A stretch of DNA of 10,193 nt from Chloroflexota bacterium (GCA_021849525.1 JAJZSS010000026.1:1-10193); one strand, 5' to 3'; positions 1-7,596 are shown, counted from the stretch's first letter. Translations and numbers: made by a program. Notes: generated from the letters alone by a model not told the origin.

Positions 1-1154
1 CCGATCCTGACCGGGTGAAACAACAACTGGCAGAGATCGGACTGGTGCCAGATGACTGGGACGGCGATACGATCGTCGTGCCGATTTCTGCTAAGAAAAA
101 ACTTGGTCTGGATGATTTACTGGAAGCAGTCTTACTGGTAGCCGATAATCAAACCATCCTGGCAAATCCACGCGGAAAAGTCATTGGCTCGATTATCGAA
201 GCCGAACGTGATCGCGCCAAAGGCGTACTGGCGACCCTGCTCATCCAAAACGGTACCCTGGAAGTAGGGGATACAGTGATTGTCGGGACAACCCTGGGTA
301 AACTGCGGGCCATGTTCGATTTTCGCGGCAAGCAAATTCGCAAGGCAGGTCCATCGACACCAGTATCGGTGATGGGTCTGAACGATGTTCCCCAGGCTGG
401 CGATCTGTTCGAGGTAGTCGATAATGAGAAGACTGCCCGTTCAATCGTCCAGCAGCGCAAGCTGAAAGCCGATGAACTTGCTGCCAGCAAGCAAACCACC
501 TCTACCCTGGAGCAATTGTTCGAGCGCTTCCAGGCTGGTGAGGTGCGCGAGCTGCGCTTGATCTTGAAAGCAGATGTACAGGGTTCGCTAGAACCCATCG
601 TCTCGGAAGTTAATGAGCTGGGTAAAGGGGACATCAAAGTCAATATCCTGCATGCTGAAACCGGGAACATTGGCGAAAATGATATCATGCTTGCCTCTGC
701 CTCCGAGGCAGTAGTCATTGGCTTTAATGTCCAGGCAGATGCAGCTGCCCGGCGGCTGGCAGAAGCTGAAGGCGTTTCGATCAGGCTTTATGACATCATT
801 TATCGCCTGACCGAAGACCTGGAAAAAGCGCTGAAAGGTATGCTGGAGCCTGAAGAAAAAGAGACCGTTATCGGCTATGCCCGTGTGCGAGCAGTCTTCA
901 ATATCACTAAAGTTGGGAATATTGCCGGCTGTATTGTTACCAGTGGTGAAATTCGCCGCAATGCCCGTGTGAGGGTAAAACGCGGCGAGGATATCCTGTA
1001 TGAGGGTAATATCGCTTCTCTAAAACACTTGCAGGACGATGTTCGCGAAGTACGAACCGGGTTTGAATGCGGCATTGCATTAAAGAATTTCACCGATATG
1101 ACCGAGGGTGATATCATCGAAGCCTACATTGTCGAGAAAGTGGCAGTAGCTTAA
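1..1154 (+). CDS. infB: Translation initiation factor IF-2, C-terminal part (5' truncated by window edge)
   Basis: IF2 is the GTPase that brings fMet-tRNA to the 30S subunit and promotes 50S joining. The reading frame is open from base 3 (Asp-Pro-Asp-Arg-Val-Lys...). The GTG at 15 is an internal valine codon, not a start, so only about 384 C-terminal residues are present. The fragment begins at the end of the G domain: the G5 motif S-A-K is encoded at 87-95. It continues through the beta-barrel domain II ('GSIIEAERDRAKGVLATLL'), domain III ('LRLILKADVQGSLEPI', 'AETGNIGENDIMLA') and the fMet-tRNA-binding domain IV ('GYARVRAVFNITKVGNIAGC', 'LKHLQDDVREVRTGFECGI'). These are textbook IF2 segments in the right order, and the stop is TAA at 1152-1154. 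rbfA follows after 24 nt, the usual nusA-infB operon order. Identification is very secure; the missing N-terminus cannot be judged. Confidence 0.97.
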   Translation, partial: DPDRVKQQLAEIGLVPDDWDGDTIVVPISAKKKLGLDDLLEAVLLVADNQTILANPRGKVIGSIIEAERDRAKGVLATLLIQNGTLEVGDTVIVGTTLGKLRAMFDFRGKQIRKAGPSTPVSVMGLNDVPQAGDLFEVVDNEKTARSIVQQRKLKADELAASKQTTSTLEQLFERFQAGEVRELRLILKADVQGSLEPIVSEVNELGKGDIKVNILHAETGNIGENDIMLASASEAVVIGFNVQADAAARRLAEAEGVSIRLYDIIYRLTEDLEKALKGMLEPEEKETVIGYARVRAVFNITKVGNIAGCIVTSGEIRRNARVRVKRGEDILYEGNIASLKHLQDDVREVRTGFECGIALKNFTDMTEGDIIEAYIVEKVAVA

Positions 1155-1178
1155 GAAGCGCGAGATAGGAAGTGAGAG

Positions 1179-1586
1179 TTGGTATCTAAACTTCGCCTCC
1201 AACGCATCAACGAGCGGATCCAGATGGAGTTATCCGATATGCTTGTCCGGGAGATCTCTGATCCGCGCTTGCTGGGTATCTCGATTACTGATGTGCGTGT
1301 GGACCGGGAACTTGCCTTTGCTGAAATATACTTTTCAGCGTTAGAGGGCTCCGAGCGAGCACCTGAGATCATGGCTGGATTGACGCATGCCCAGGGATAC
1401 CTGCGTCACGAATTAGCGGTACGAATCGATCTGCGCACTTTTCCGCGCCTGCGATTCCATTGGGATCCTACATTCGAAAAAGCGGACACAATCGAGAAAC
1501 TCCTGGCAGGGTTGCAAGCTGAAAAAGAGGAAAACCCAGCCACGACGCCAGAAGATGACCAGGATGAGGATGAACCAGCCAGTTAA
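1179..1586 (+). CDS. rbfA: 30S ribosome-binding factor RbfA
   Basis: RbfA is a small KH-fold factor that binds the 30S subunit and helps mature the 5' end of 16S rRNA, notably in the cold. The 135-residue product matches the family in length and pattern: N-terminal 'RLQRINERIQMELSDML', then 'ISDPRLLGISITDVRVDREL' and 'AEIYFSALEG', then 'LRHELAVRIDLRTFPRLRFHWD', the typical core. The C-terminus is a strongly acidic, low-complexity tail (EDDQDEDEPAS). The start is TTG at 1179: the GTG at 1172 meets a stop within six codons, and AGGA at 1167-1170 lies 8 nt upstream of the TTG. The next in-frame Met (residue 17) would remove conserved sequence. The codons of the acidic tail overlap the start region of the next gene, which suggests translational coupling. 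Confidence 0.93.
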   Translation: MVSKLRLQRINERIQMELSDMLVREISDPRLLGISITDVRVDRELAFAEIYFSALEGSERAPEIMAGLTHAQGYLRHELAVRIDLRTFPRLRFHWDPTFEKADTIEKLLAGLQAEKEENPATTPEDDQDEDEPAS

Positions 1587-2550
1587 TCTGGACCAATCCA
1601 TTCGTGATGCTTTCTCTCAGGCGGGAAAGATCCTGGTGATCGCCCATGTACGGCCAGATGGAGATGCCATCGGGTCATTGTTGGGCCTGGGATTGGCGCT
1701 AAAGGAAAAAGGGAAGCAAATCGAACTGGTCGTCGAAGATGGCTTACCTGCGAGCTTTAAAAATTTGACCGGCTGGGAGATGGTGCGGAAATGGCCGGCA
1801 ATGAAACCTGACCTGGTTATCACGGTGGATTGCTCTGACTTGGGCCGCCTTGGGGATGATCTGGCAAATGAATTTCAGGTGGATATCAATATCGACCATC
1901 ACATTACCAATTTGAACTTCGGACGTTTGAATGTGGTAGATACCAGGGCTGTTGCTACGGCTGAAATCTTAGCCACGCGACTACCCATGTGGGGATGTCC
2001 TATCAGCCCGGCAAGTGCACCTGCTCTATTGACTGGCCTGGTCACCGATAGTTTAGGATTTCGTACCAGCAATATGACTCCCCAGGCCTTACGCGTGGCC
2101 GCTGACCTCATGGAAGCCGGCGCCGACCTGCCAGAACTTTATCAACACGCATTGGTTAACCGAAGTTTTGAAGCTGTCAAGTATTGGGGCGCCGGTTTTA
2201 CCCGCCTGCAGCGAATGGATCGCCTGGTGTGGACAAGCATCACTCCGGCAGACCGGCAGGCCGCCCATTACAATGGTCGCGACGACGCAGACATGATCAA
2301 TATTTTGTCTGCTATTAACGATATCGACGTTACAATCCTGTTTAATGATCAGGGAAATGGACATATAAAAGTTAGTTGGCGTTCCCAGCCAGGTTTTGAT
2401 ATCACACCTCTGGCGTTACAATATAATGGTGGAGGTCACCCGGCAGCCGCGGGGGCAGATATTGAGGGCGCCCTAGCAGAGGTTGAAGCGGAAGTGTTAC
2501 AATCAACGCGCTGTTACTTGAAATTGAAAGGGAACGGACAGAAGAGCTAA
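1570..2550 (+). CDS. nrnA: DHH/DHHA1 phosphoesterase, NrnA-like (nanoRNase / pAp phosphatase)
   Basis: This is a member of the RecJ-like DHH superfamily. NrnA-type enzymes degrade 2-5-nt RNAs and dephosphorylate pAp to AMP in the cytoplasm. Counting from the ATG at 1570 (326 residues), the Mn-binding motifs are all visible: 'HVRPDGDA' at about 26-33, 'VDCSD' at 86-90, 'IDHH' at 108-111 and 'GLVTD' at 156-160. The C-terminal DHHA1 substrate-binding loop 'GGGHPAAAG' is at 277-285. In-frame ATGs lie at 1555, 1564 and 1570. I prefer 1570 because AGGA at 1561-1564 is suitably spaced and because the family normally starts shortly before a helix like 'LDQSIRDAF'. The 1555 start would add five residues. 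It overlaps the 3' end of rbfA, and truB begins 3 nt after its stop, so it sits inside the operon. pAp versus oligoribonucleotide preference cannot be read from sequence. Confidence 0.9.
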   Translation: MNQPVNLDQSIRDAFSQAGKILVIAHVRPDGDAIGSLLGLGLALKEKGKQIELVVEDGLPASFKNLTGWEMVRKWPAMKPDLVITVDCSDLGRLGDDLANEFQVDINIDHHITNLNFGRLNVVDTRAVATAEILATRLPMWGCPISPASAPALLTGLVTDSLGFRTSNMTPQALRVAADLMEAGADLPELYQHALVNRSFEAVKYWGAGFTRLQRMDRLVWTSITPADRQAAHYNGRDDADMINILSAINDIDVTILFNDQGNGHIKVSWRSQPGFDITPLALQYNGGGHPAAAGADIEGALAEVEAEVLQSTRCYLKLKGNGQKS

Positions 2551-2553
2551 GCA

Positions 2554-3465
2554 ATGGAAAATGACATTAGCAGTTTAGATCTCGTTTCTGGAGTACTCGT
2601 TGTCGACAAACCCATCGGTTTGACTTCGCACGATGTCGTGCAAATCATCCGGCGGGGCACGGGAATCCGGCGCGCTGGCCATACGGGCACGCTCGACCCG
2701 CGTGCGTCTGGAGTGCTGGTTATTCTGATTGGCCCTGCGGTCCGCTTGAGTGAGTTCGTTTCTGCATCGGACAAACGTTATCAGGCAACCATCCGGCTGG
2801 GAAGTGCAACGGATACATATGATGGCGATGGTCAGATTACCAGTACTGCTGAAATCGGCGATATAACCGAAGATGAGTTCGATGAAGTATTACAGACATT
2901 TGTGGGTGAGATGGAACAGGTCCCCCCACCCTACTCAGCCGTGAAAGTTAAAGGCCGTAAAGCTTATGAAATGACGCGTAAGGGTGAGGATGTTGAGCTC
3001 GAACCGCGCACAGTCCATGTTTATAGTCTTGAAATCCTGGAATGGGCGCCTCCCGAAGCGGTCGTAGATGTTTATTGCTCATCCGGTACGTATGTCCGAT
3101 CACTGGCAAACGATCTGGGGAAAGCTCTAGGGACCGGAGCCCATCTTGTAGGGCTGCGTCGCACCAAAAGTGGTCGCTTCACCCTGCGGGATGCAGTGCA
3201 ATTGCGCAGGTTACAGGAAGCATTTGACGCGGGTGATTGGTATCGCTTCCTGATCCCGGCCGCCGAAGCCCTATCAGATTGGCCGATGGTCGAGCTCGAT
3301 GCTGACGCAATGGAGCTGGTCCGGCATGGACACCGGATTCCGGCAGATACCGGTGCCACGGGTTGGGCGCGGGGAGTCAGCCAGCAGGGCGACCTGGTGG
3401 CTTTGCTGGAAGTCGATGAAGAGAATCTTGAATGGCAGCCGCGTAAAGTATTCTTTCAGACATAA
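2554..3465 (+). CDS. truB: tRNA pseudouridine(55) synthase TruB
   Basis: TruB isomerises U55 in the T-loop of nearly all tRNAs to pseudouridine and also acts as a tRNA chaperone. The 303-residue protein opens with 'GVLVVDKPIGLTSHDVV' and carries the catalytic loop 'GHTGTLDPRASG', with nucleophile Asp48 at the same number as in E. coli. Tyr76 ('KRYQATI') stacks on the target base in the family, and 'CSSGTYVRSLANDLG' (175-189) with 'LRRTKSGRF' (201-209) are the conserved RNA-binding core. The last roughly 60 residues form a short PUA-like tail ('GHRIPADTG...GDLVALLEV'). ATG at 2554 follows the previous stop by 3 nt. The upstream AGAAGAG is a weak ribosome binding site, so coupling to the preceding gene is likely. 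Confidence 0.96.
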   Translation: MENDISSLDLVSGVLVVDKPIGLTSHDVVQIIRRGTGIRRAGHTGTLDPRASGVLVILIGPAVRLSEFVSASDKRYQATIRLGSATDTYDGDGQITSTAEIGDITEDEFDEVLQTFVGEMEQVPPPYSAVKVKGRKAYEMTRKGEDVELEPRTVHVYSLEILEWAPPEAVVDVYCSSGTYVRSLANDLGKALGTGAHLVGLRRTKSGRFTLRDAVQLRRLQEAFDAGDWYRFLIPAAEALSDWPMVELDADAMELVRHGHRIPADTGATGWARGVSQQGDLVALLEVDEENLEWQPRKVFFQT

Positions 3466-3493
3466 TTCTGGCGCTTACCAATACCCGATCGCT

Positions 3494-4435
3494 ATGCAGC
3501 ATTCCAATAATCTAGAAGAATTCCAGCTCAATCAGAGCTTTCTGGCAATTGGTACTTTTGATGGGGTCCACATTGGGCACCAGGCAATCATCAAAGACAT
3601 GGCTGCCGCAGCTCACCAGCACTCAGCCTCAGCTGTTGTGCTTACCTTTCACCCCCATCCGGCAGTTGTTTTGGGAAAGCGCACAGGAGCCTTTTACCTC
3701 ACGCATCCCAATGAAAAAGCGGCTTACCTGGCAGAGCTGGGTGTCGATGTGGTTATCACACTTCCTTTTGATCACCAGATCGCCAGCCTGACTGCTTTTG
3801 AATTTATCAGCATGGTGAAACAGCACCTTGGCTTGCGCGAGTTGTGGGCGGGACAAGATTTCGCCCTGGGCCGCAATCGCGAGGGCGACCTGCCCAGGCT
3901 GGAGAGTCTGGGACATGAGTTCGATTATCGCTTACACATTGTCGACAAAATTTCATCTAATGGCGATCCAATCTCCTCCAGCCGGATACGCACCCTGCTG
4001 AGCGAAGGTGAAGTTGAGCCAGCCAGCCAGCTTCTCGGTCGCCCATATCATGTTGAAGGACTCGTGATTCCTGGAGATGGTCGCGGACGGACGATTGGTA
4101 TCCCTACGGCCAACCTGGATATCTGGAAAGAGAAGCTGCTACCGAAGTCGGGCGTGTATGTCTGCAAGGCAGTGCATCAAGGCAAAGATTATCCTGCGGT
4201 GACCAACATCGGTTTTCGTCCCACTTTTGAGAACACTCGCCCTGAAGCACGTGTTGAAGCGCATATCCTGGATATTGACCAGGATATGTATGGGCAGAAA
4301 TTGGAATTAAATTTATACACTCGCTTACGAGATGAAATGCGTTTTCCGAATGTCCAGGCGTTGATCGAACAGATTCATCACGACATCCAAAGCACGCGCA
4401 ATTATTTCGCAGTCCATCCTATCTTGCAGCGCTGA
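3494..4435 (+). CDS. ribF: Bifunctional riboflavin kinase / FAD synthetase RibF
   Basis: RibF phosphorylates riboflavin to FMN and then adenylylates FMN to FAD. The 313-residue product has both modules. The N-terminal nucleotidyltransferase shows 'GTFDGVHIGH' (20-29) and 'ISSSRIR' (160-166), the counterparts of the HIGH and KMSKS-like signatures. The C-terminal kinase shows 'GDGRGRTIGIPTANL' (194-208), 'YPAVTNIGFRPTF' and the Glu of 'VEAHILD' (about 235). The frame stays open upstream to 3299 inside truB, but the region before the ATG at 3494 has no family similarity, and the conserved domain begins about 18 residues later. No clear Shine-Dalgarno sequence precedes 3494, so translation may depend on ribosomes finishing truB 28 nt upstream. 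The infB-rbfA-truB-ribF order is common in bacteria. Confidence 0.95.
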   Translation: MQHSNNLEEFQLNQSFLAIGTFDGVHIGHQAIIKDMAAAAHQHSASAVVLTFHPHPAVVLGKRTGAFYLTHPNEKAAYLAELGVDVVITLPFDHQIASLTAFEFISMVKQHLGLRELWAGQDFALGRNREGDLPRLESLGHEFDYRLHIVDKISSNGDPISSSRIRTLLSEGEVEPASQLLGRPYHVEGLVIPGDGRGRTIGIPTANLDIWKEKLLPKSGVYVCKAVHQGKDYPAVTNIGFRPTFENTRPEARVEAHILDIDQDMYGQKLELNLYTRLRDEMRFPNVQALIEQIHHDIQSTRNYFAVHPILQR

Positions 4436-4456
4436 TCCTGCGCCTGAAAAATTTTT
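4427..4456 (+). terminator. Possible weak terminator at the end of ribF
   Basis: CAGCGC at 4427-4432 can pair with GCGC(C)TG at 4440-4446, with one bulged C, around a seven-base loop that contains the ribF stop. It is followed by AAAAATTTTT (4447-4456). The T run begins five bases after the stem, so this is not a classical intrinsic terminator. The segment 4445-4458 is also a perfect 14-base AT-rich palindrome (TGAAAAATTTTTCA). It may simply be chance structure. Confidence 0.3.
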
Positions 4457-4481
4457 CACCAGTAATCCGGTAATTTATCAT
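4453..4481 (+). promoter_or_regulatory. Candidate promoter for thyA-folA
   Basis: TTTTCA (4453-4458) and TATCAT (4476-4481) are separated by 17 bases and lie in an AT-rich gap directly before thyA. Each hexamer matches the sigma70 consensus at four of six positions. Together with the possible terminator just upstream, this would make thyA-folA a separate transcription unit, but read-through from ribF is equally possible. Confidence 0.3.
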
Positions 4482-4508
4482 CAAAATAGGCAAGACGGGA
4501 GGTAAGGG

Positions 4509-5303
4509 ATGAAACCGTATCTCGATTTACTGCGCGAGCTGCTCGAAAAGGGGGTTTCGAAAAACGACCGGACAGGGGTCGGAACCTATTCTTTGTTCGG
4601 CTATCAGAACCGTTACAATCTGCAAGACGGTTTTCCACTTCTAACGACTAAAAAGCTACATTTGAAATCCATTATTTATGAGCTTCTCTGGTTTTTACAG
4701 GGTGATACCAATATCCGGTACCTGAATGAACATGGTGTGCGGATATGGGACGAATGGGCGGATGAAAGGGGTGAATTAGGGCCGGTTTATGGCCATCAAT
4801 GGCGCTCCTGGCGCACCGCCGACCATGGCACGGTTGACCAGATCTCGCAAATTATCCAACAGATCCGCAGCACACCCGACTCCCGCCGCCTGATCGTCAG
4901 CGCCTGGAATGTAGGGGAGATTGAACGAATGGCGTTGCCTCCTTGCCATGTTCTCTTCCAATTCTACGTTGCCGAGGGTAAGCTCTCCTGCCAGCTCTAC
5001 CAACGATCGGCAGATGTGTTCCTGGGCGTACCATTCAATATTGCATCATACGCCCTGCTCACCCTGATGATTGCCCAGGTTTGCGAGCTCAAGCCGGGAG
5101 ACTTTGTGCATACCTTTGGAGACATCCATCTGTACAAAAACCATATCGAACAGGCTCGCACCCAGCTCGAACGGACCCCTTACCCGCTGCCTCAAATGCA
5201 CATCAATCCGGATGTAAATGATATCTTCAGCTTTCAATATGAAGATTTCGAGCTGGTGAATTATCAGGCTCACCCGCATATCAAGGCTCAGGTGGCTGTG
5301 TGA
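4509..5303 (+). CDS. thyA: Thymidylate synthase ThyA
   Basis: ThyA methylates dUMP to dTMP with 5,10-methylene-tetrahydrofolate and releases dihydrofolate. The 264-residue protein has the same length as the E. coli enzyme, and the key residues fall on the same numbers: Arg21 (phosphate), Tyr94, the nucleophile Cys146 in '[13 protein letters not shown]', Arg126-Arg127 from the partner subunit in '[11 protein letters not shown]', Asp169 and Asn177 ('[18 protein letters not shown]'), and His207 ('HTFGDIHLY'). Nothing appears damaged. A strong ribosome binding site, GGGAGG at 4497-4502, lies 6 nt before the ATG. The stop overlaps the GTG start of folA, which supplies the enzyme that recycles the dihydrofolate product. 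Confidence 0.98.
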   Translation: MKPYLDLLRELLEKGVSKNDRTGVGTYSLFGYQNRYNLQDGFPLLTTKKLHLKSIIYELLWFLQGDTNIRYLNEHGVRIWDEWADERGELGPVYGHQWRSWRTADHGTVDQISQIIQQIRSTPDSRRLIVSAWNVGEIERMALPPCHVLFQFYVAEGKLSCQLYQRSADVFLGVPFNIASYALLTLMIAQVCELKPGDFVHTFGDIHLYKNHIEQARTQLERTPYPLPQMHINPDVNDIFSFQYEDFELVNYQAHPHIKAQVAV

Positions 5304-5803
5304 TCATTTCTATCATTGCAGCCATGGATGAAAATTGCTGCATCGGAAAGGAAAACCGGCTGCCCTGGCACCTTCCCGCCGACCTGCGCCGTTTCAAAGC
5401 CCTGACCATGGGACACCACCTGATTATGGGTCGCAAAACCTATGAATCGATTGGACGTGCACTGCCAGGCCGCCAGAGTATCATCGTTACCCGCCAGATT
5501 GGTTATGTTGCGCCAGGCTGCCAGATCCGCCCATCGCTCAATGCCGCCGTTTCTACGGCAGTGGAAGCCGGTGAAATTGAAGCCTTCGTGATTGGAGGCG
5601 CTCAGATATTTAATCAAGCCTTGCCATTGGCCCAACGGATGTATTTGACGCTGATCCAGGCCCAATATGATTGCGATATCCATTTTCCAACGTACGATCC
5701 TCTTGATTGGATAATTACCAAGTCAACAACAGTATCCGATGATCCTACCTTTAACTTTTCATACACATTTATCGATTTAATCCGGAGATCACCATTATCT
5801 TAA
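5300..5803 (+). CDS. folA: Dihydrofolate reductase
   Basis: DHFR reduces dihydrofolate to tetrahydrofolate with NADPH, closing the cycle opened by ThyA. The 167-residue product starts at a GTG whose bases overlap the thyA stop (GTGA, 5300-5303). AGGTGG at 5290-5295, inside the thyA 3' end, is a usable ribosome binding site. Hallmarks are the N-terminal strand '[32 protein letters not shown]' seen in pieces: Gly16 of the Met20-type loop, Trp23, and the substrate-binding acid Asp28. '[10 protein letters not shown]' (43-52) and the NADPH-binding 'VIGGAQIF' (97-104) follow. The length is normal for a chromosomal enzyme. No sequence feature suggests a trimethoprim-resistance cassette; there is no attC-like repeat or integrase nearby. 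Confidence 0.97.
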   Translation: MIISIIAAMDENCCIGKENRLPWHLPADLRRFKALTMGHHLIMGRKTYESIGRALPGRQSIIVTRQIGYVAPGCQIRPSLNAAVSTAVEAGEIEAFVIGGAQIFNQALPLAQRMYLTLIQAQYDCDIHFPTYDPLDWIITKSTTVSDDPTFNFSYTFIDLIRRSPLS

Positions 5804-5833
5804 TGAGGATGTAATTCATTATCCGGTGATTCC
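5784..5833 (+). other. Compound hairpin across the folA stop codon
   Basis: GGA(G)ATCACC at 5784-5793 pairs with GGTGATTCC at 5825-5833, giving nine pairs with one bulged G. Inside, TAATGA (5801-5806, containing the stop) pairs with TCATTA (5816-5821) around a nine-base loop. An alternative pairing TGAGGA (5804-5809) with TCCTCA (5831-5836) competes with both. No T run follows directly, so it is a candidate 3'-end or mRNA-stability structure, not a clear terminator. Confidence 0.35.
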
Positions 5834-5836
5834 TCA

Positions 5837-6041
5837 GCCTGAGTTGAGCTATTTATTTTGTTGAAATATTAATTTAAACTAAAAGAATTGCAAGATCAAT
5901 TAGAGCAATTTTCCTGTATACTTTAATCATCGTTTAACCAGACCATAAACCGGTTGTCAGATAAACCGTGTTATAAAAGCCCCCGAGCACGTTAATTCAA
6001 TATTCGACTTTTAGAGTCAGATGAGCCAGATGCGGAAATAA
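5837..6041. other. AT-rich intergenic region upstream of the exported hydrolase gene
   Basis: This stretch holds no convincing ORF and is clearly more AT-rich than the flanking genes. It contains a -10-like TATACT at 5917-5922 without a good -35 at 16-18 bases. It also has an eight-base direct repeat, ATAAACCG, at 5945-5952 and 5961-5968 (16-base period) and the palindrome AACCGGTT at 5948-5955 overlapping the first copy. A regulated promoter for the hydrolase gene is plausible, but no single element can be assigned firmly. Confidence 0.4.
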
Positions 6042-7496
6042 ATGAAAATCAAAAACAAATTGGTTGGTAGCATATTACTTATCAGTATCATGGCGAGCTT
6101 AATTCCTGTGTCTGGTCTGGCACAGAATGCAAACAATGGGGAAAATCAAGAGCCAGAACCTGCACCTATCTACCAGGAATCTGAAAACTTCAATCTTTTC
6201 CTGCCCACTGTTGCCCAACCTCCCAGCCATCCTATGGTAATGGGGGTGGAAATGGATTCGGTGCGTGAAGGCTCACTCCTGGATTTAGCTTCTCAGGCTA
6301 ACGTAAAATGGGTGCGCAGAAATGGTGTATTCTGGGACCAGGTCGAGCGAACAGAGGGGATTCGAGATTGGTCTTTGATGGCAGACCTGGAAAATGAAAT
6401 GGCGCTGCTGCATCAGAATGGGATGGAGCTGGTTCTGATCGTGCGGGGTGTGCCGGAGTGGGCCAGAGCTGCCGGCGGGCATGTCTGTGGCCCGATTGCT
6501 CAAAATAAATATGGTGCCTTTGCCAGTTTCATGAATGAGTTGGTCAGACGGTATAGCCGGGCGCCCTATTATGTCAAATATTGGGAGCTAGGCAACGAGC
6601 CAGATGCACCATTCATTAGAGATTCATCTCCCTTTGGCTGCTGGGGTGGATCGACCGACACTAACAATTATTTAGATCCATATTATGGTGGCGGTCAATT
6701 TGGCAAAATGCTCAAGGCAGTCTATCCTAGTCTAAAAGCAGCCGATCCTGATGCCCAAGTACTTGTGGGCGGCTTATTATTGGATTGCGATCCCAGAAAT
6801 CCACCTTCAGGGAAAGATTGCCGGATTTCAAATTTCCTGGAAGGCATATTACGGGAATCCGCTGGAGATTCATTTGATGGCGTTAGTTTTCATTCATATG
6901 ACTGGTACGGATTTTTAGGCGGGTATTCGAATCCAAATTGGAACGGTGCTTACAATACGACAGGCCCTGTCCTAGATATTAAAGCCAACTTCCTGTACCA
7001 GATACTGGAACGTTACGGAAAAAGTGATAAATATTTATTGTTGACTGAGACCGCCCTTATCTGTGATAACAAAAATCAAAATTGCGGAGAAGACTACGAA
7101 ACCACAAAAGCAATTTATGCAGCCCAAACTTACACAAAGAGCTTGATAAGCCGGGTGAAATCATCTATCTGGTACAGTTATACAAATCCATGGGGATCCA
7201 CGAATCTGATCCAGAGCTCCAATCCAACGCCAGCATATTATGCTTTTCAGACAGTCAGTGAGCAATTATCCAATACGATCTTCCGCCAGAAGATTGCGAT
7301 TACAGGTATCTCGGCGTATGAATTTACTCGAAATGGAGACCGTGTCTGGATTGCCTGGTCACTCGATGGGCAGGATCACAGCCTCAGGCTTTCCAATCCA
7401 CCTATACGCATGTGGGACTTGTACGGCAGCTCCCTTGCAGTTGGACAAAATATTACGATTGGAATGCTGCCGGTTTACCTGGAATGGGACGATTAA
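6042..7496 (+). CDS. Exported clan GH-A-like glycoside hydrolase (putative)
   Basis: The 484-residue protein has a signal peptide: Lys-rich start, hydrophobic 'LVGSILLISIMASLIPVSG', probable cleavage after 'GLAQ' (residue 28). A polar Glu/Pro-rich linker and 'NLFLPTVAQ' (51-59) follow, the latter resembling the 'YLPLV' segments common after signal peptides in Chloroflexota. The rest looks like a TIM-barrel hydrolase (GH39/GH5-like). 'VKWVRRNGVFWDQVE' lies near the first strands, 'WELGNEPD' (181-188) offers Glu186 as acid/base in the clan GH-A 'NEP' motif, 'VSFHSYDWYG' (281-290) is strand-6-like, and 'LLLTETAL' offers Glu336 as nucleophile. The C-terminal 80 residues look like a small beta domain ('YEFTRNGDRVWIAWSLDG'). 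Six cysteines (149, 200, 249, 260, 341, 348) could form disulfides outside the cell. Substrate is unknown. The ribosome binding site (GGAA, 6034-6037) is weak. Neighbours give no functional clue. Confidence 0.72.
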   Translation: MKIKNKLVGSILLISIMASLIPVSGLAQNANNGENQEPEPAPIYQESENFNLFLPTVAQPPSHPMVMGVEMDSVREGSLLDLASQANVKWVRRNGVFWDQVERTEGIRDWSLMADLENEMALLHQNGMELVLIVRGVPEWARAAGGHVCGPIAQNKYGAFASFMNELVRRYSRAPYYVKYWELGNEPDAPFIRDSSPFGCWGGSTDTNNYLDPYYGGGQFGKMLKAVYPSLKAADPDAQVLVGGLLLDCDPRNPPSGKDCRISNFLEGILRESAGDSFDGVSFHSYDWYGFLGGYSNPNWNGAYNTTGPVLDIKANFLYQILERYGKSDKYLLLTETALICDNKNQNCGEDYETTKAIYAAQTYTKSLISRVKSSIWYSYTNPWGSTNLIQSSNPTPAYYAFQTVSEQLSNTIFRQKIAITGISAYEFTRNGDRVWIAWSLDGQDHSLRLSNPPIRMWDLYGSSLAVGQNITIGMLPVYLEWDD

Positions 7497-7568
7497 TATA
7501 TTCCCATTGATCTACCGGTCTGTAGCATCACCGTTAATATGTAAATCCGACATTCGGTATCTATTTCC

Positions 7569-7596
7569 TTGACAAAGCGCCGTAAAACCGTATAAT
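7569..7596 (+). promoter_or_regulatory. Consensus sigma70-type promoter of the trp T-box transcript
   Basis: TTGACA (7569-7574) and TATAAT (7591-7596) both match the consensus perfectly, with a 16-base spacer. Transcription would start near 7603, about 20 bases before the first conserved T-box element. A strong constitutive promoter is what one expects ahead of a leader that regulates by termination. The 70 bases between the hydrolase stop and this promoter contain no clear terminator. Confidence 0.88.

Noticed and set aside
149..718. 189-codon open frame on the - strand
   Set aside because: It lies wholly inside infB, has no ribosome binding site or recognisable motif, and its composition (Ser/Arg-rich) is that of an antisense shadow.
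3299..3493. Upstream extension of ribF starting at ATG 3299
   Set aside because: It would overlap truB by 167 bases and adds 65 residues with no family similarity; the conserved FAD synthetase domain begins just after the ATG at 3494.
5288..5683. 131-codon - strand frame opposite folA
   Set aside because: Antisense shadow of a clear DHFR gene.
7497..7568. Terminator after the hydrolase gene
   Set aside because: Only four-base stems such as CTAC/GTAG without a T run are present; not enough to call a terminator.
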